Below are positions 53,300 through 62,154 of a stretch of DNA of 64,000 nt, piece after piece. The first letter of the stretch is position 1, and each line of letters opens with the position of its first letter. The translations under genes and the position numbers were made by a program. The DNA is from Variovorax sp. KK3 (GTDB taxonomy: Bacteria; Pseudomonadota; Gammaproteobacteria; Burkholderiales; Burkholderiaceae_C). Location: NCBI RefSeq assembly GCF_001984055.1, contig NZ_LYVO01000027.1:1-64000 (forward strand). Direction: 5' to 3'. Under the pieces are notes generated by a model. It had not been told where the DNA came from and did no database searches. It was given only the letters and a program-made list of their open reading frames with translations.

Positions 53300-53390
53300 A
53301 GGCCTGGCGATGTCTTTTCATTTGCGCGTGGGCGACGCACGCCCGACCATCCCTCGACTCCCTTCGAGGGACAAAGATGGAGACATTCGA

Positions 53391-54371
53391 ATGACGAGAC
53401 ACCACGACACCTCCCGCCGCCGCCTGCTGCAAGCCGCAGCCCTGCTGGCCTTCATGCCTGCATCGCATGCGCAAAGCTTCCCCAGCAAGCCCGTGCGCAT
53501 CTACCTGCCCCAGCCACCCGGCGGCGCCGCCGACCGCGTGGCGCGCGTGCTCGGCGAGCGCCTGGAGGCGCGCTGGAAGCAGCCGGTGGTCATCGAGAAC
53601 AAGCCCGGCGGCGGCGTCGTGATCGGCACGCAGGCCACGGTGCGCGCCGCACCCGACGGCCACACGCTGGGCCTCTTGGGGAGCTCGCTCAGCATCAACG
53701 CCGTGCAGCGCAAGGATCTCCCGTACGACAGCGAAAAAGACCTGCTGCCCATCGCCCGCATCGGCTACTACACGGTCGCGCTGGTGGCCGCTGCCGACTT
53801 CCCGGCCGCCAACGTGCGCGAGCTGGTGGCGCTGGCCAAGAAGCAGCCGCCCAACCAGCTTTCGTTCGGCTCCAACGGCATCGGCACCTCGGCCCAGCTG
53901 GCCGGCGAGATGCTCAACCACATGGCCGGCATCCAGCTGCAGCACGTGCCCTACAACGGCGCGGCCAAGATGTACACCGACATCGTCGGCAAGCAGATTC
54001 CGCTGGGCTTCGCGGTGGCCAGCTCGGCAGAAAGCTTCGTCAAGGCCGGGCAGCTCAAGGTGCTGGGCGTGACCAGCCTGAAGCGCAGTCCGCTCTATCC
54101 GGATTGGCCGACCATCGCCGAGACGCTGCCGGGTTTCGAAGCGGTCAACTGGGCGGGCTTCGCGGCGCCGGCCGGCGTGCCGCGCGAGCTGGCACAGCGC
54201 CAGGCGAACGACATCCTCGCCGTGCTCGCTGCGCCAGAGGTCGCCAAGGTGATGGCCGAGATGGGCATCGAGATCGCGCCGCAGGGCCCCGACGAATTCA
54301 AGCGCTTCATCCACAGCGAGATCCGGCGCTTCGCCGAAGTCACCAAGCCGCTGAGCGGCGGCACCAATTGA
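53391..54371 (+). CDS. Bug-family periplasmic solute-binding receptor
   Basis: The protein has 326 residues from the ATG at 53391 (GGAG nine bases upstream). The leader has an Arg-rich n-region (TSRRRLLQAAALLAFMPASHAQ), possibly a Tat signal. Bug blocks are SFPSKPVRIYLPQPPGGAAD, QPVVIENKPGGGVVIGTQAT, AAPDGHTLGLLGSSL and VPYNGAAKMYTDIVG. It is divergent from the LysR regulator and 14 bases upstream of an FAD-dependent oxidoreductase gene, forming a receptor-enzyme pair. Its membrane partners are not in the window. Confidence 0.91.
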   Translation: MTRHHDTSRRRLLQAAALLAFMPASHAQSFPSKPVRIYLPQPPGGAADRVARVLGERLEARWKQPVVIENKPGGGVVIGTQATVRAAPDGHTLGLLGSSLSINAVQRKDLPYDSEKDLLPIARIGYYTVALVAAADFPAANVRELVALAKKQPPNQLSFGSNGIGTSAQLAGEMLNHMAGIQLQHVPYNGAAKMYTDIVGKQIPLGFAVASSAESFVKAGQLKVLGVTSLKRSPLYPDWPTIAETLPGFEAVNWAGFAAPAGVPRELAQRQANDILAVLAAPEVAKVMAEMGIEIAPQGPDEFKRFIHSEIRRFAEVTKPLSGGTN

Positions 54372-54385
54372 TCGAGAGAACACGC

Positions 54386-55801
54386 ATGACGACGACTCCA
54401 ACCCATTCCTATACACGCCGCATCCCCGTCGACGCGCCCTACGACCTGGTGGTGGCCGGCGGCGGCCCGGCCGGCACCGCGGCCGCCGTGTGCGCCGCGC
54501 GGCTCGGCCTGAAGACGCTGCTGGTCGAGGCCACCGGCTGCTTGGGCGGCATGGGCACCTCGGGCCTGGTCGCCTCGTTCGGGCCGGTGTCCGACGGCGA
54601 GCGCATGCTGGTGGGCGGCTTCATGAAGGAACTGCTCGACACCATGTGGCAGCAGAAGGCCTTCGGCCCGCAGGTGGTGCCCGAATTCCTGAACGCACAG
54701 CTCAACCGCTGGGTGCCCTTCAAGCCCGAGCACCTCAAGCGCATCCTCGACGACTTCGCGGTGCAGGCGGGCGTGGAGCTGCGCTTCTTCAGCCGCGTGG
54801 TCGACGTCGAGATGGAAGGCGACCGTCTGCGCGGCGTGGTGCTGAGCAACGTGGAAGGCCTGCGCTTCGTCGAGGCCAAGGCCTTCGTCGACGCGACCGG
54901 CGACGCCGCGCTCGCCGCGCTGGCCGGCGCCGAATGCAAGGTGGTGCTGCGCGACACCGACACCGTGGCGCCCAGCACGCTGTGCTCGCTGCTCGGCGGC
55001 ATGCACTGGGACGACCCGGCCTACGGCAGCGACTGGCAAGGCATCGACGCGGTGAAGAACCGCACCAAGGCCGAGCTGCTGCCGCAGGCCATCGACGACG
55101 GCCACTTCACGCAGGAAGACCGCTTCATGCCCGGCATGAACAAGATCGGCGAGCGCACGGCCACCTTGAACGCGGGGCACGTGTTCCAGCTGAACCCGCT
55201 GTCGGTGCGCAGCCTGTCCGACGGCATGGTGTTCGGCCGCAAGCTGGCGCTGGAGTACCTGGAGTTCTATCGACAGTACGTGCCGGGCTGCGCCGACCTG
55301 GAACTGCTGGCCACCGCGCCCGTGATGGGCGTGCGCGACTCGCGCCGCATCGTCGGGGAGTTCGAGCTCGGCATCGAGGACTTTCGCAACCGGCGCCAGT
55401 TCCCGGACCAGATCGCGGTCTACAACCGCCCGACCGACGTGCACCCCACCGACACCTCGAAGGCCGAGTACGAGCGCTTCCTGAAGGACTTCCACGGCAA
55501 GGACAACCTGGGCCGCGGCGGCTGCGTCGGCATCCCGTACAGCATCCTGGTGCCGCGCGGTGCGCAGAACCTGTGGGTGGCAGGCCGCTGCCATTCGAGC
55601 GACACCAAGGTGCACGGATCGATCCGCGCGCAGTCGGCGGCGTACATGATGGGACAGGCCGTGGGCACGGCGGCTGCGCAGTCGATCTCGACGGGGCAGC
55701 CGGCGTGCGACCTGGATACGCAGGCACTGGTGGAAACGCTTCGACGGGCGGGGGCCTTTCTGCCGCAGGAGACCCTGTCGCACGAGATGACGCGGTCGTG
55801 A
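54386..55801 (+). CDS. FAD-dependent oxidoreductase (FAD_oxidored family)
   Basis: The protein has 471 residues from the ATG at 54386. The N-terminal Rossmann motif is YDLVVAGGGPAGTAAAVCAA, then LLVEATGCLGGMGTSGLVASFGP, AFVDATGDAALAALAGAE, and the C-terminal FAD segment AQNLWVAGRCHSSDTKVHGS followed by QSAAYMMGQAVGTAAA. This matches the PF12831-type FAD-dependent oxidoreductases often found next to Bug receptors. Substrate is unknown; probably oxidation of the compound the receptor binds. It begins 14 bases after the Bug stop and likely shares its transcript. Confidence 0.9.
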   Translation: MTTTPTHSYTRRIPVDAPYDLVVAGGGPAGTAAAVCAARLGLKTLLVEATGCLGGMGTSGLVASFGPVSDGERMLVGGFMKELLDTMWQQKAFGPQVVPEFLNAQLNRWVPFKPEHLKRILDDFAVQAGVELRFFSRVVDVEMEGDRLRGVVLSNVEGLRFVEAKAFVDATGDAALAALAGAECKVVLRDTDTVAPSTLCSLLGGMHWDDPAYGSDWQGIDAVKNRTKAELLPQAIDDGHFTQEDRFMPGMNKIGERTATLNAGHVFQLNPLSVRSLSDGMVFGRKLALEYLEFYRQYVPGCADLELLATAPVMGVRDSRRIVGEFELGIEDFRNRRQFPDQIAVYNRPTDVHPTDTSKAEYERFLKDFHGKDNLGRGGCVGIPYSILVPRGAQNLWVAGRCHSSDTKVHGSIRAQSAAYMMGQAVGTAAAQSISTGQPACDLDTQALVETLRRAGAFLPQETLSHEMTRS

Positions 55802-55832
55802 AGAGATCTCCCTCATCCACACGGAGCGCGCC

Positions 55833-56762
55833 TCACCGCGCCGCAAGCTGCCGCCGCGCCATCTCGCGAAACTCGGTCGGCCGATGCCCCGTGTGCTTCT
55901 TGAAGAAGCGGCCGAAGTAGGCCTCGTCCTCGAAGCCCAGTTCGGCCGCGATCTGCTTGATGCCGAGCGATGAATACACGAGTTCGCGCTGTGCCTCGTG
56001 CACCACGCGCGCGTTCACCGCGTCCTGCGTCGACACGCCCAGCACCTCGCGGCACAGGCGCGTGAGCTGGCCGAGCGTGATGCCGAGCGCGTCGGCGTAG
56101 CGCTGCGTGGGCTCGCGGCGGCGGAAGCGTTCGTCGAGGAGCGCGCGGAAGCGCTCGATCTGCGCCGCCTTGCGCGTGCGCGCATTCTCCACCGCCGACT
56201 GCGCCACCTCGCCGACACGCGCGATCTGCACGAAGAGCGCAACCAGCAACGACATGCCGGCCGCCACGCGGCCCGCGGTGTGCACCTGCGATTCGCGATC
56301 GATCGCGTCGAAGAGCGGCATCAGCGACTGCGCATGCCGGCTGGCCGGATCGACGCGCAACACCACCGGCCGGTGGATGTGCCGCAGCAGCTCCGGCGCC
56401 GCGATGGCGGCCAGCGATTCAAGTGGCTTCTGCGCGGCGGTGATGACCGGCCCGTCGACGTCGCTGTGAAAGCTGAAGCCGTGCACCGAGCGGGCCGGCA
56501 CGACGATGAGGCACGGCGGCTCGAGCGTCCAGCGCACCTCGTCGATCAAGGCCTCGCCGCCGCCGCGCGTGACGTACAGCACCTGGATCAGCGCGTCGTG
56601 GAAGTGCAGGTCGATCTCCCAGTCGAACAGGCTCGATCGCTCCGGAATGCGCTCGATGTGGACCAGGTCCGCCCAGGCCGGTTGCTCGCCGCTTTCGCCG
56701 TAGAGCGCGACGTTGTGCACCGATCTGCGCGGCGGCCTGGCGTTGGAGGCGTGGACGGCCAT
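55833..56762 (-). CDS. AraC-family transcriptional regulator (PobR-like)
   Basis: The protein has 309 residues. A cupin-type N-terminal sensor (FDWEIDLHFHDALIQVLYVT, CLIVVPARSVHGFSFHSDVD) is followed by the AraC DNA-binding domain (RYADALGITLGQLTRLCREV ... VVHEAQRELVYSSLGIKQIA ... ELGFEDEAYFGRFFKKHTGH). The layout resembles PobR-type activators of 4-hydroxybenzoate use. It is divergent from the SDR/flavoprotein/Bug set that it probably activates; its 3' end faces the flavoprotein at 54386. Confidence 0.92.
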   Translation of the reverse strand: MAVHASNARPPRRSVHNVALYGESGEQPAWADLVHIERIPERSSLFDWEIDLHFHDALIQVLYVTRGGGEALIDEVRWTLEPPCLIVVPARSVHGFSFHSDVDGPVITAAQKPLESLAAIAAPELLRHIHRPVVLRVDPASRHAQSLMPLFDAIDRESQVHTAGRVAAGMSLLVALFVQIARVGEVAQSAVENARTRKAAQIERFRALLDERFRRREPTQRYADALGITLGQLTRLCREVLGVSTQDAVNARVVHEAQRELVYSSLGIKQIAAELGFEDEAYFGRFFKKHTGHRPTEFREMARRQLAAR

Positions 56763-56866
56763 GCACGAATTGTCCGGTCCTTTGCCGGCTTTGTCGATTG
56801 AAGGAAGAGCGCCCGTCGCCGATGCTTGGCCCCACTGGATTGCAGTGGAACGACGGAGACAAGCGC

Positions 56867-57730
56867 ATGAGCAAAGAACAAAACACGGGCCGCGCCGACG
56901 AATCGTCCGGGTCCGCGACCCGGGGATGGCTGGGCCTCGAAGGCCGCGTCTGCGTGGTCAGCGGCGCCGGCAGCGGCATCGGCGCGGCGGTGGCGAAAGG
57001 GCTGATCGAGGCCGGCGCGCGGGTCGCGCTGCTCGATCGCGACCTTGCCGCGGCCCGCCGCGTGGCTCAGCGCCTGGACGCGGCCGGGCGCGCCTTCGCC
57101 ATCGACTGCGACATCGCCGACGAGGCCGCCGTGCAAGCCGCCGCCGCGACGGTGCGCGCGGAGTTCGGGCCGGTCTCGGTGCTAGTCAACAACGCAGGCA
57201 TGCTCAAGCCCGGCAGCCTGGAGACGGTGCCGCTCGCCGATTGGAACGCGGCGCTCGCGGTCAACCTCACCGGCTACCTGCTGTGCTCGCGCGCGTTCGG
57301 CCGCGACATGCTGGCGCACGGCCGCGGCAGCATCGTGAACGTGGCGTCGGTCTCGGCACTGCACCCGCAAACGCAGAGCGGCGCCTACAGCCCGAGCAAG
57401 GCCGCGGTGCTGCTGCTGTCGCGGCAACTGGCCGCCGAATGGGGGCCGCGCGGCGTGCGCAGCAACGCGATCTGCCCCGGGATGATCCGCACCGCGCTGT
57501 CGGCCACCTTCTACGAAGAGCCCGGCTTCGAGGCGCGCCGCGCCGCGGTGACGGCCAGCCGACGCGTCGGCGAGCCGATCGACATCGCGAACCCCGCGCT
57601 CTTCCTGGCCAGCGACCGCTCGGCCTACCTGAACGGCGCCGAACTGCTCGTCGACGGTGGCCTGGGCTGCATGTTGATGGACATGGTGCCGCGGCCCGGC
57701 TTCAACGACCGCGCGGCAGCCGCTGCCTGA
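56867..57730 (+). CDS. Short-chain dehydrogenase/reductase
   Basis: The protein has 287 residues from the ATG at 56867 (CGGAGAC upstream). It shows the classical SDR pattern: cofactor motif VVSGAGSGIGAAVAKGL with LLDRD after beta-2 (NAD preference), NNAG (VLVNNAGMLKPG), catalytic Ser in NVASVSAL, Tyr/Lys in YSPSKAAVLLLS, and CPGMIRTALS. It should oxidise an alcohol or reduce a ketone. It precedes a steroid-dehydrogenase-like flavoprotein, which suggests alicyclic ketone or steroid-like chemistry. Confidence 0.93.
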   Translation: MSKEQNTGRADESSGSATRGWLGLEGRVCVVSGAGSGIGAAVAKGLIEAGARVALLDRDLAAARRVAQRLDAAGRAFAIDCDIADEAAVQAAAATVRAEFGPVSVLVNNAGMLKPGSLETVPLADWNAALAVNLTGYLLCSRAFGRDMLAHGRGSIVNVASVSALHPQTQSGAYSPSKAAVLLLSRQLAAEWGPRGVRSNAICPGMIRTALSATFYEEPGFEARRAAVTASRRVGEPIDIANPALFLASDRSAYLNGAELLVDGGLGCMLMDMVPRPGFNDRAAAAA

Positions 57731-57742
57731 ACGGCGCACCGC

Positions 57743-57794
57743 CGCTCATCCCCGCTCATATCCCCGCTCATATCCCCGTTCATATCCCCGCTCA
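57743..57794. repeat. 12-bp tandem repeat upstream of the flavoprotein gene
   Basis: About five units of CCGCTCATATCC-type sequence (first and one inner unit imperfect) fill the 92-base gap between the SDR gene and the flavoprotein gene. Confidence 0.8.
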
Positions 57795-57822
57795 CGCAGA
57801 CCCGACGACAAGGAGACAAGCC

Positions 57823-59595
57823 ATGACGCACACCACATCCGCCCCGCGCGACATCACCTGCGACCTGCTGGTCGTCGGCTCGGGCGCCGGCGGGCTCTCG
57901 ACCGCCATCGTCGCGAAGAAGCACGGGCTCGACGTGGTGGTGATCGAGAAGGAACCCTTCTTCGGCGGCACCACCGCGTATTCGGGCGGCGTGCTGTGGA
58001 TTCCCGGCAATGCGCATGGCCGGGCCCACGCCCCGCAGGACTCGCGCGCGGCAGCGATGACCTACCTGCGCGACCAGGCCGGGCCCTTCTTCGACGAGGC
58101 CGCCGTCGGAGCCTTCCTCGATCACGCACCGGAGATGGTCGCGTGGTTCGAGCGCGAGACCGACGTGAAGTTCGTGCCGACGATGTACCCCGACTACCAC
58201 CCCGACGCGCCCGGTGGCGTGGACATCGGCCGCTCCATCCTCGCCGCGCCCTACGACGCGCGCGGCCTCGGCGCCGAGATCCGCCGGCTGCGCCCGCCGC
58301 TCGCGACCATCACCTTCATCGGCATGATGTTCAACTCGTCGAACGCCGACCTCAAGCACTTCTTCAACGCGACGAAGTCGATCGCGTCGGCCGCCTACGT
58401 GGCACGGCGACTGGCCGGCCACTTCAAGGACCTGCTGCTGTACCGGCGCGGCGTGCAGGTGACCAGCGGCAACGCGCTGGCGGCCCGGCTCGCGAAGAGC
58501 TGCTTCGACCTCGGCATTCCGATCCACACCGAGGCCGCCGCGCGCGAGCTGCTGCTGCGCGGCGGCAAGGTGACGGGCGCTCTCGTGCGTGGCAAGGACG
58601 AAGAGCTGCGCATCACTGCGCGGCGCGGCGTGGTGCTGGCCTGCGGCGGCTACCCGCACGACGTCGAACGCATCACCAGGACCTACCCGCACCTGCAACG
58701 CGGCGGCGAGCACCTGTCGCCCGTGCCGACGGGCAACACCGGCGACGGCCTGAAGCTGGCCGAGCGCATCGGCGCCAAGGTCGACATGCGCTTCGAAGGC
58801 GAAGGCGCGGCGGCCTGGATGCCGGTGTCGCGTGTGCCGCTGCCGGGCGGCCGCTTCGGCGTGTTCCCGCACCTGCTGGACCGCTACAAGCCCGGCATCA
58901 TCGGCGTGCTTCGCAACGGGCGGCGCTTCACCAACGAATCGAACTCGTACCACAACGTGGGCGCCGCGATGATCGCGGCCTGTCGCGGCCAGCGCGAAAC
59001 GGCGATGTGGCTGGTGTGCGACCGGGCCACCATCGCGAAGTACGGCCTGGGCTTCGCGAAGCCCTCGCCCATGCCGCTCGGCGGGCTGGTGCGCAAAGGC
59101 TATCTTTTCAAAGGCCGCACGCTGGCCGAACTGGGCCGCGCCACCGGCATCGATGCGCAGGCGCTCGAAGCGACCGTGCGCGAGTACAACGCCGGCGCCG
59201 AGCATGGCGTGGATGCGCAGTTCGGCCGCGGCACGACCGCGTTCAACCGCTACCTCGCCGATCCCGAGCACAAGCCCAACCCCTGCGTCGCGCCGATCGG
59301 CAAGGGCCCGTACTACGCAGTGAAGGTGGTCATGGGCGACCTCGGCACCTTCGACGGGCTGCGCACCGACACGGTCGGGCAGGTGCTGCGCGACGACGGC
59401 AGCGCCGTGTCCGGACTGTTCGCGGTGGGCAACGACCGCGCCAGCATCATGGGCGGCAACTACCCCGGTGCCGGCATCACGCTGGGGCCGAACATGACCT
59501 TCGGCTACATCACCGGGCGCTTCGTCGCCGGCATGGAGCGGCAACCGGCCGACCAGCCCGCACAAGCCGTTCATGAGATGCGCCACGCCGCGTAG
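57823..59595 (+). CDS. FAD-dependent dehydrogenase, 3-ketosteroid-delta1-dehydrogenase-like
   Basis: The protein has 590 residues from the ATG at 57823, with AAGGAGACAAGCC upstream. The FAD site is DLLVVGSGAGGLSTAIVAKK, then VVIEKEPFFGGTTAYSGGVL and WIPGNAHGR, the KstD/fumarate reductase flavoprotein pattern. The active-site-like region has GLFAVGNDRASIMGGNYPGAGITLGP near the C-terminus (in two blocks). The length is typical of KstD or related 3-oxo-5-alpha-steroid dehydrogenases, but orphan members act on other alicyclic ketones. It is followed by a Bug receptor; the two-gene unit with the SDR suggests one pathway. Confidence 0.9.
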   Translation: MTHTTSAPRDITCDLLVVGSGAGGLSTAIVAKKHGLDVVVIEKEPFFGGTTAYSGGVLWIPGNAHGRAHAPQDSRAAAMTYLRDQAGPFFDEAAVGAFLDHAPEMVAWFERETDVKFVPTMYPDYHPDAPGGVDIGRSILAAPYDARGLGAEIRRLRPPLATITFIGMMFNSSNADLKHFFNATKSIASAAYVARRLAGHFKDLLLYRRGVQVTSGNALAARLAKSCFDLGIPIHTEAAARELLLRGGKVTGALVRGKDEELRITARRGVVLACGGYPHDVERITRTYPHLQRGGEHLSPVPTGNTGDGLKLAERIGAKVDMRFEGEGAAAWMPVSRVPLPGGRFGVFPHLLDRYKPGIIGVLRNGRRFTNESNSYHNVGAAMIAACRGQRETAMWLVCDRATIAKYGLGFAKPSPMPLGGLVRKGYLFKGRTLAELGRATGIDAQALEATVREYNAGAEHGVDAQFGRGTTAFNRYLADPEHKPNPCVAPIGKGPYYAVKVVMGDLGTFDGLRTDTVGQVLRDDGSAVSGLFAVGNDRASIMGGNYPGAGITLGPNMTFGYITGRFVAGMERQPADQPAQAVHEMRHAA

Positions 59596-59600
59596 GCGCA

Positions 59601-59636
59601 GGCACCGGCGGCACCGGCGGCACCGGCGGCACCGGC
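59601..59636. repeat. 9-bp tandem repeat between flavoprotein and Bug genes
   Basis: Four copies of GGCACCGGC follow the flavoprotein stop codon directly, then a partial copy. Simple tandem array in a 106-base gap. Confidence 0.85.
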
Positions 59637-59701
59637 ACGAGCACCGCTCCCGGCCCGCACGATCTTTCAGTTCGCGTTCACGACAACCACGGAGACACAC
59701 C

Positions 59702-60712
59702 ATGAAGACCTTCACCCACCGCGCGCCCCTCACGCGCCGAAACATCGCCAAGGCCGCCGCGGCCGCCTGCCTGCTCGGCGCCATCGGCTCGACCGCCTTC
59801 GCGGAGCAACCGGCCTCCAGCTGGCCCATCAAGCCGATCCGCCTGGTCGTCGGCTTCCCGGCCGGCGGCACCACCGACGTGATGGCACGCGTGGTCTCCG
59901 CGCCGCTGCAGAAGGCGCTGGGGCAGGCCGTGATCGTCGACAACAAGCCCGGTGCCAGCGGCAACCTCGGCGTCGGCGAAGTCATCCGGGCACCGGCCGA
60001 CGGCTACACGCTGATGGTCGCGCCGATCTCGGTGCAGACCGCGAACCCGCACCTGTTCAAGCCCGCGCTGAATCCCGAGAAGGACCTGCAGCCGGTCGTC
60101 AGCCTGGGCCATGCGCAGCTCTACCTGGTCGCGAAGAAGGACCTGCCCGCCAAGACCGCCAAGGACCTCGTGCAGATGGCGAAGGCCAGCCCCGGCAAGC
60201 TCAGCTACGGCTCGGGTGGCCCCGGCACGCAGATGCACCTGGTCGGCGAGCTGTTCAAGCAGCAGGCCGGCATCGATGCGGTGCACGTGCCCTACCGCGG
60301 CGCCGCACCCGCACTGCAGGACATCCTGGCCGGGCAGATCGACTACTACTTCGACCCCGCCACCGGCTTCCAGCACATTCGCGAAGGCCGCGCCAAGCTG
60401 CTGGCGGTGACGGGCGCGAAGCGATCGCCCTTCTTCCCCGATGCACCGACGCTCACCGAGCTGGGCATTCCGGGCGTGGAGTTGGGCAACTGGTTCGGCG
60501 TGTTCGCGCCGGCCGGCACGCCGAAGGAGATCGTGGCCCGCATCGGCAGCGAGATCGCGAAGGCCATGGCGCAGCCCGAGGTGAAGCAGCGCTTCGCGGA
60601 CCTGGGCGCGGATGCGGTGGTGCAGGATGCGGCTGCTTTCCGCAAGACGATCGCGCAAGAGAGCACGGTGTTGTCGGGTTTGATCCGCGATCGGCGCATC
60701 GTGGTGGACTGA
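59702..60712 (+). CDS. Bug-family periplasmic solute-binding receptor
   Basis: The protein has 336 residues. The leader contains a Tat-like TRRNIAKAAAAACLLGAIG; the mature protein starts EQPASSWPIKPIRLVVGFPA and has GGTTDVMARVVSAPLQKALG, AVIVDNKPGASGNLGVGEVI, APADGYTLMVAPISV and VPYRGAAPALQDILAGQIDY. It is the last gene of the AraC-controlled set. As with the other three Bug genes here, TctAB partners are absent. Ligand probably a carboxylated alicyclic compound (inference). Confidence 0.91.
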   Translation: MKTFTHRAPLTRRNIAKAAAAACLLGAIGSTAFAEQPASSWPIKPIRLVVGFPAGGTTDVMARVVSAPLQKALGQAVIVDNKPGASGNLGVGEVIRAPADGYTLMVAPISVQTANPHLFKPALNPEKDLQPVVSLGHAQLYLVAKKDLPAKTAKDLVQMAKASPGKLSYGSGGPGTQMHLVGELFKQQAGIDAVHVPYRGAAPALQDILAGQIDYYFDPATGFQHIREGRAKLLAVTGAKRSPFFPDAPTLTELGIPGVELGNWFGVFAPAGTPKEIVARIGSEIAKAMAQPEVKQRFADLGADAVVQDAAAFRKTIAQESTVLSGLIRDRRIVVD

Positions 60713-60951
60713 CCTGGTCCGAATGGACTGACTTCTCCAGCGGCCTGCGGGGCCTTGCACGCGCATCGCGTGACAAATGCCCGCACGTCGCGATCCAACT
60801 TTCGATTCGCTCGCCATTTTGGCAACGATTGCCGAAATGACACGTACCATCTGCGCTGTCAAAAACACCAACGCGGTGGGCGCCGCAACCGGAACGGATG
60901 TTCCGTCGGGTCTTCTGATCGAGGGCTTGCGCACACGGCGAATCGGCGAGG
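60713..60951. other. Intergenic region upstream of exported-protein operon
   Basis: About 240 bases without a convincing gene. They are less GC-rich than their surroundings around 60790-60880 (cattttggcaacgattgcc, gtcaaaaacacc), where the promoter of the following three-gene unit probably lies. Confidence 0.5.
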
Positions 60952-62154
60952 ATGGAGAACCCGTTGAAGAATTTCGTGCGTGCGCTTTGCGCCTGCGTGC
61001 TGTCGACTGCTGCGCTGTTGCCGCAGGCCGCATCTGCCCAGGGCACCCAGGTCGCCCGGGTCGCTTTCGCCGGCATGGCCTATGCCGGCGATGCCGCATC
61101 CCTCGAGACCCGCTTCCCCTTCTCGCGCCAATACGAAAAGCGCGTGGAAGCGGCAGACACCCGCGTCGACGCACAGATCCGCGCCGCCATCGGCAAGTCG
61201 GCACCGCGCCATTTCGAGGTGCTGCCCGGCCTCATCGATGAGCTGAAGGGCCGCGACCAGGCGCTCGTCACCTCGCTGGTCATCAATTCCGAGACCGTGT
61301 CCGTCGAGACCTTCGGCCCGCTGCGCAAGCTGTTCGTGCTGATCCGCGGGCAGGCGCTGTTCTTCGACTTCAAGACGCAGACGGTCATCCGCTCGTACCC
61401 GTTGAGCTTCGCGTACATCGACGTGTTCGACCGCGAGCCGACGCAAGACGACATGCTCGCCCGCGTGCGCAGCGTGTACGAGGGCGCGGCGGGCAAGCCG
61501 GGCATCTTCGCGCGCTATGCCGAGGTGCTGGCCGACGCGACCATTCCCACGCAGGTGTCGCGCTTCCTCAAGGTAACCGACGTGACGGTGAGCGACGCCG
61601 TCGCCGCCAGCTTGCCCGCCTACCTGAAGGACAGCCCCGGCGTCGCGCAGACCTGGGCGGCCGACATGGTGAGCGAGGCCATCTCGACGCGCGCCGGCGT
61701 GCCGATCATTCCCTACACCAAGGGCTACGCGGTCGGCAACGTGTTCCCGATGCGCGTGTCGGACGGCACGGTGTTCAACCTCAAGCTGCCCGAGCCCGAC
61801 TACGCGATCTCGGTGGACCTGACCAACGTCAAGAAGGTGCAGTTCGGCCAGGCGGCCGCGGGCAGCAGCTTCATCTACGGCACCTTCGCCACCGTCAAGG
61901 TCCAGCTGCCCGGCATGGGCACGCCCTACATGGACTCGTCGTTCAAGAACGGCGAGACGAAGGTCGTGCCGGCCACGCAGACCTTCGTCGACGACTTCCC
62001 CGCGTACTACGACTCGTGGAACGCGCTCTTCCGGCGCGTGGCCGAGGCCATGGCCGGCAAGGACCAGGCCGCCTGGCTCAAGGCGGCGGCTTCGGCGCCG
62101 GACATCCAGACCCAGCTTCTGAAAACCAAGGAAATGATCGAACAATGCAAGTAA
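60952..62154 (+). CDS. Exported protein of unknown function
   Basis: The protein has 400 residues. A signal peptide (KNFVRALCACVLSTAALLPQAASAQ) is followed by a mixed alpha/beta domain (VARVAFAGMAYAGDAASLET, VLPGLIDELKGRDQALVTSL, RKLFVLIRGQALFFDFKTQT) and a C-terminal helical part ending EMIEQCK. I recognise no family. The ATG at 60952 has no usable ribosome binding site, whereas TTG at 60964, which begins the natural signal peptide, has GGAG six bases upstream and may be the true start. It overlaps the next gene by 10 bases. Confidence 0.8.
   Translation: MENPLKNFVRALCACVLSTAALLPQAASAQGTQVARVAFAGMAYAGDAASLETRFPFSRQYEKRVEAADTRVDAQIRAAIGKSAPRHFEVLPGLIDELKGRDQALVTSLVINSETVSVETFGPLRKLFVLIRGQALFFDFKTQTVIRSYPLSFAYIDVFDREPTQDDMLARVRSVYEGAAGKPGIFARYAEVLADATIPTQVSRFLKVTDVTVSDAVAASLPAYLKDSPGVAQTWAADMVSEAISTRAGVPIIPYTKGYAVGNVFPMRVSDGTVFNLKLPEPDYAISVDLTNVKKVQFGQAAAGSSFIYGTFATVKVQLPGMGTPYMDSSFKNGETKVVPATQTFVDDFPAYYDSWNALFRRVAEAMAGKDQAAWLKAAASAPDIQTQLLKTKEMIEQCK

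Noticed and set aside
57743-57794. CRISPR-like array
   Set aside because: Units are 12 bases in direct tandem without spacers, so this is a simple tandem repeat.
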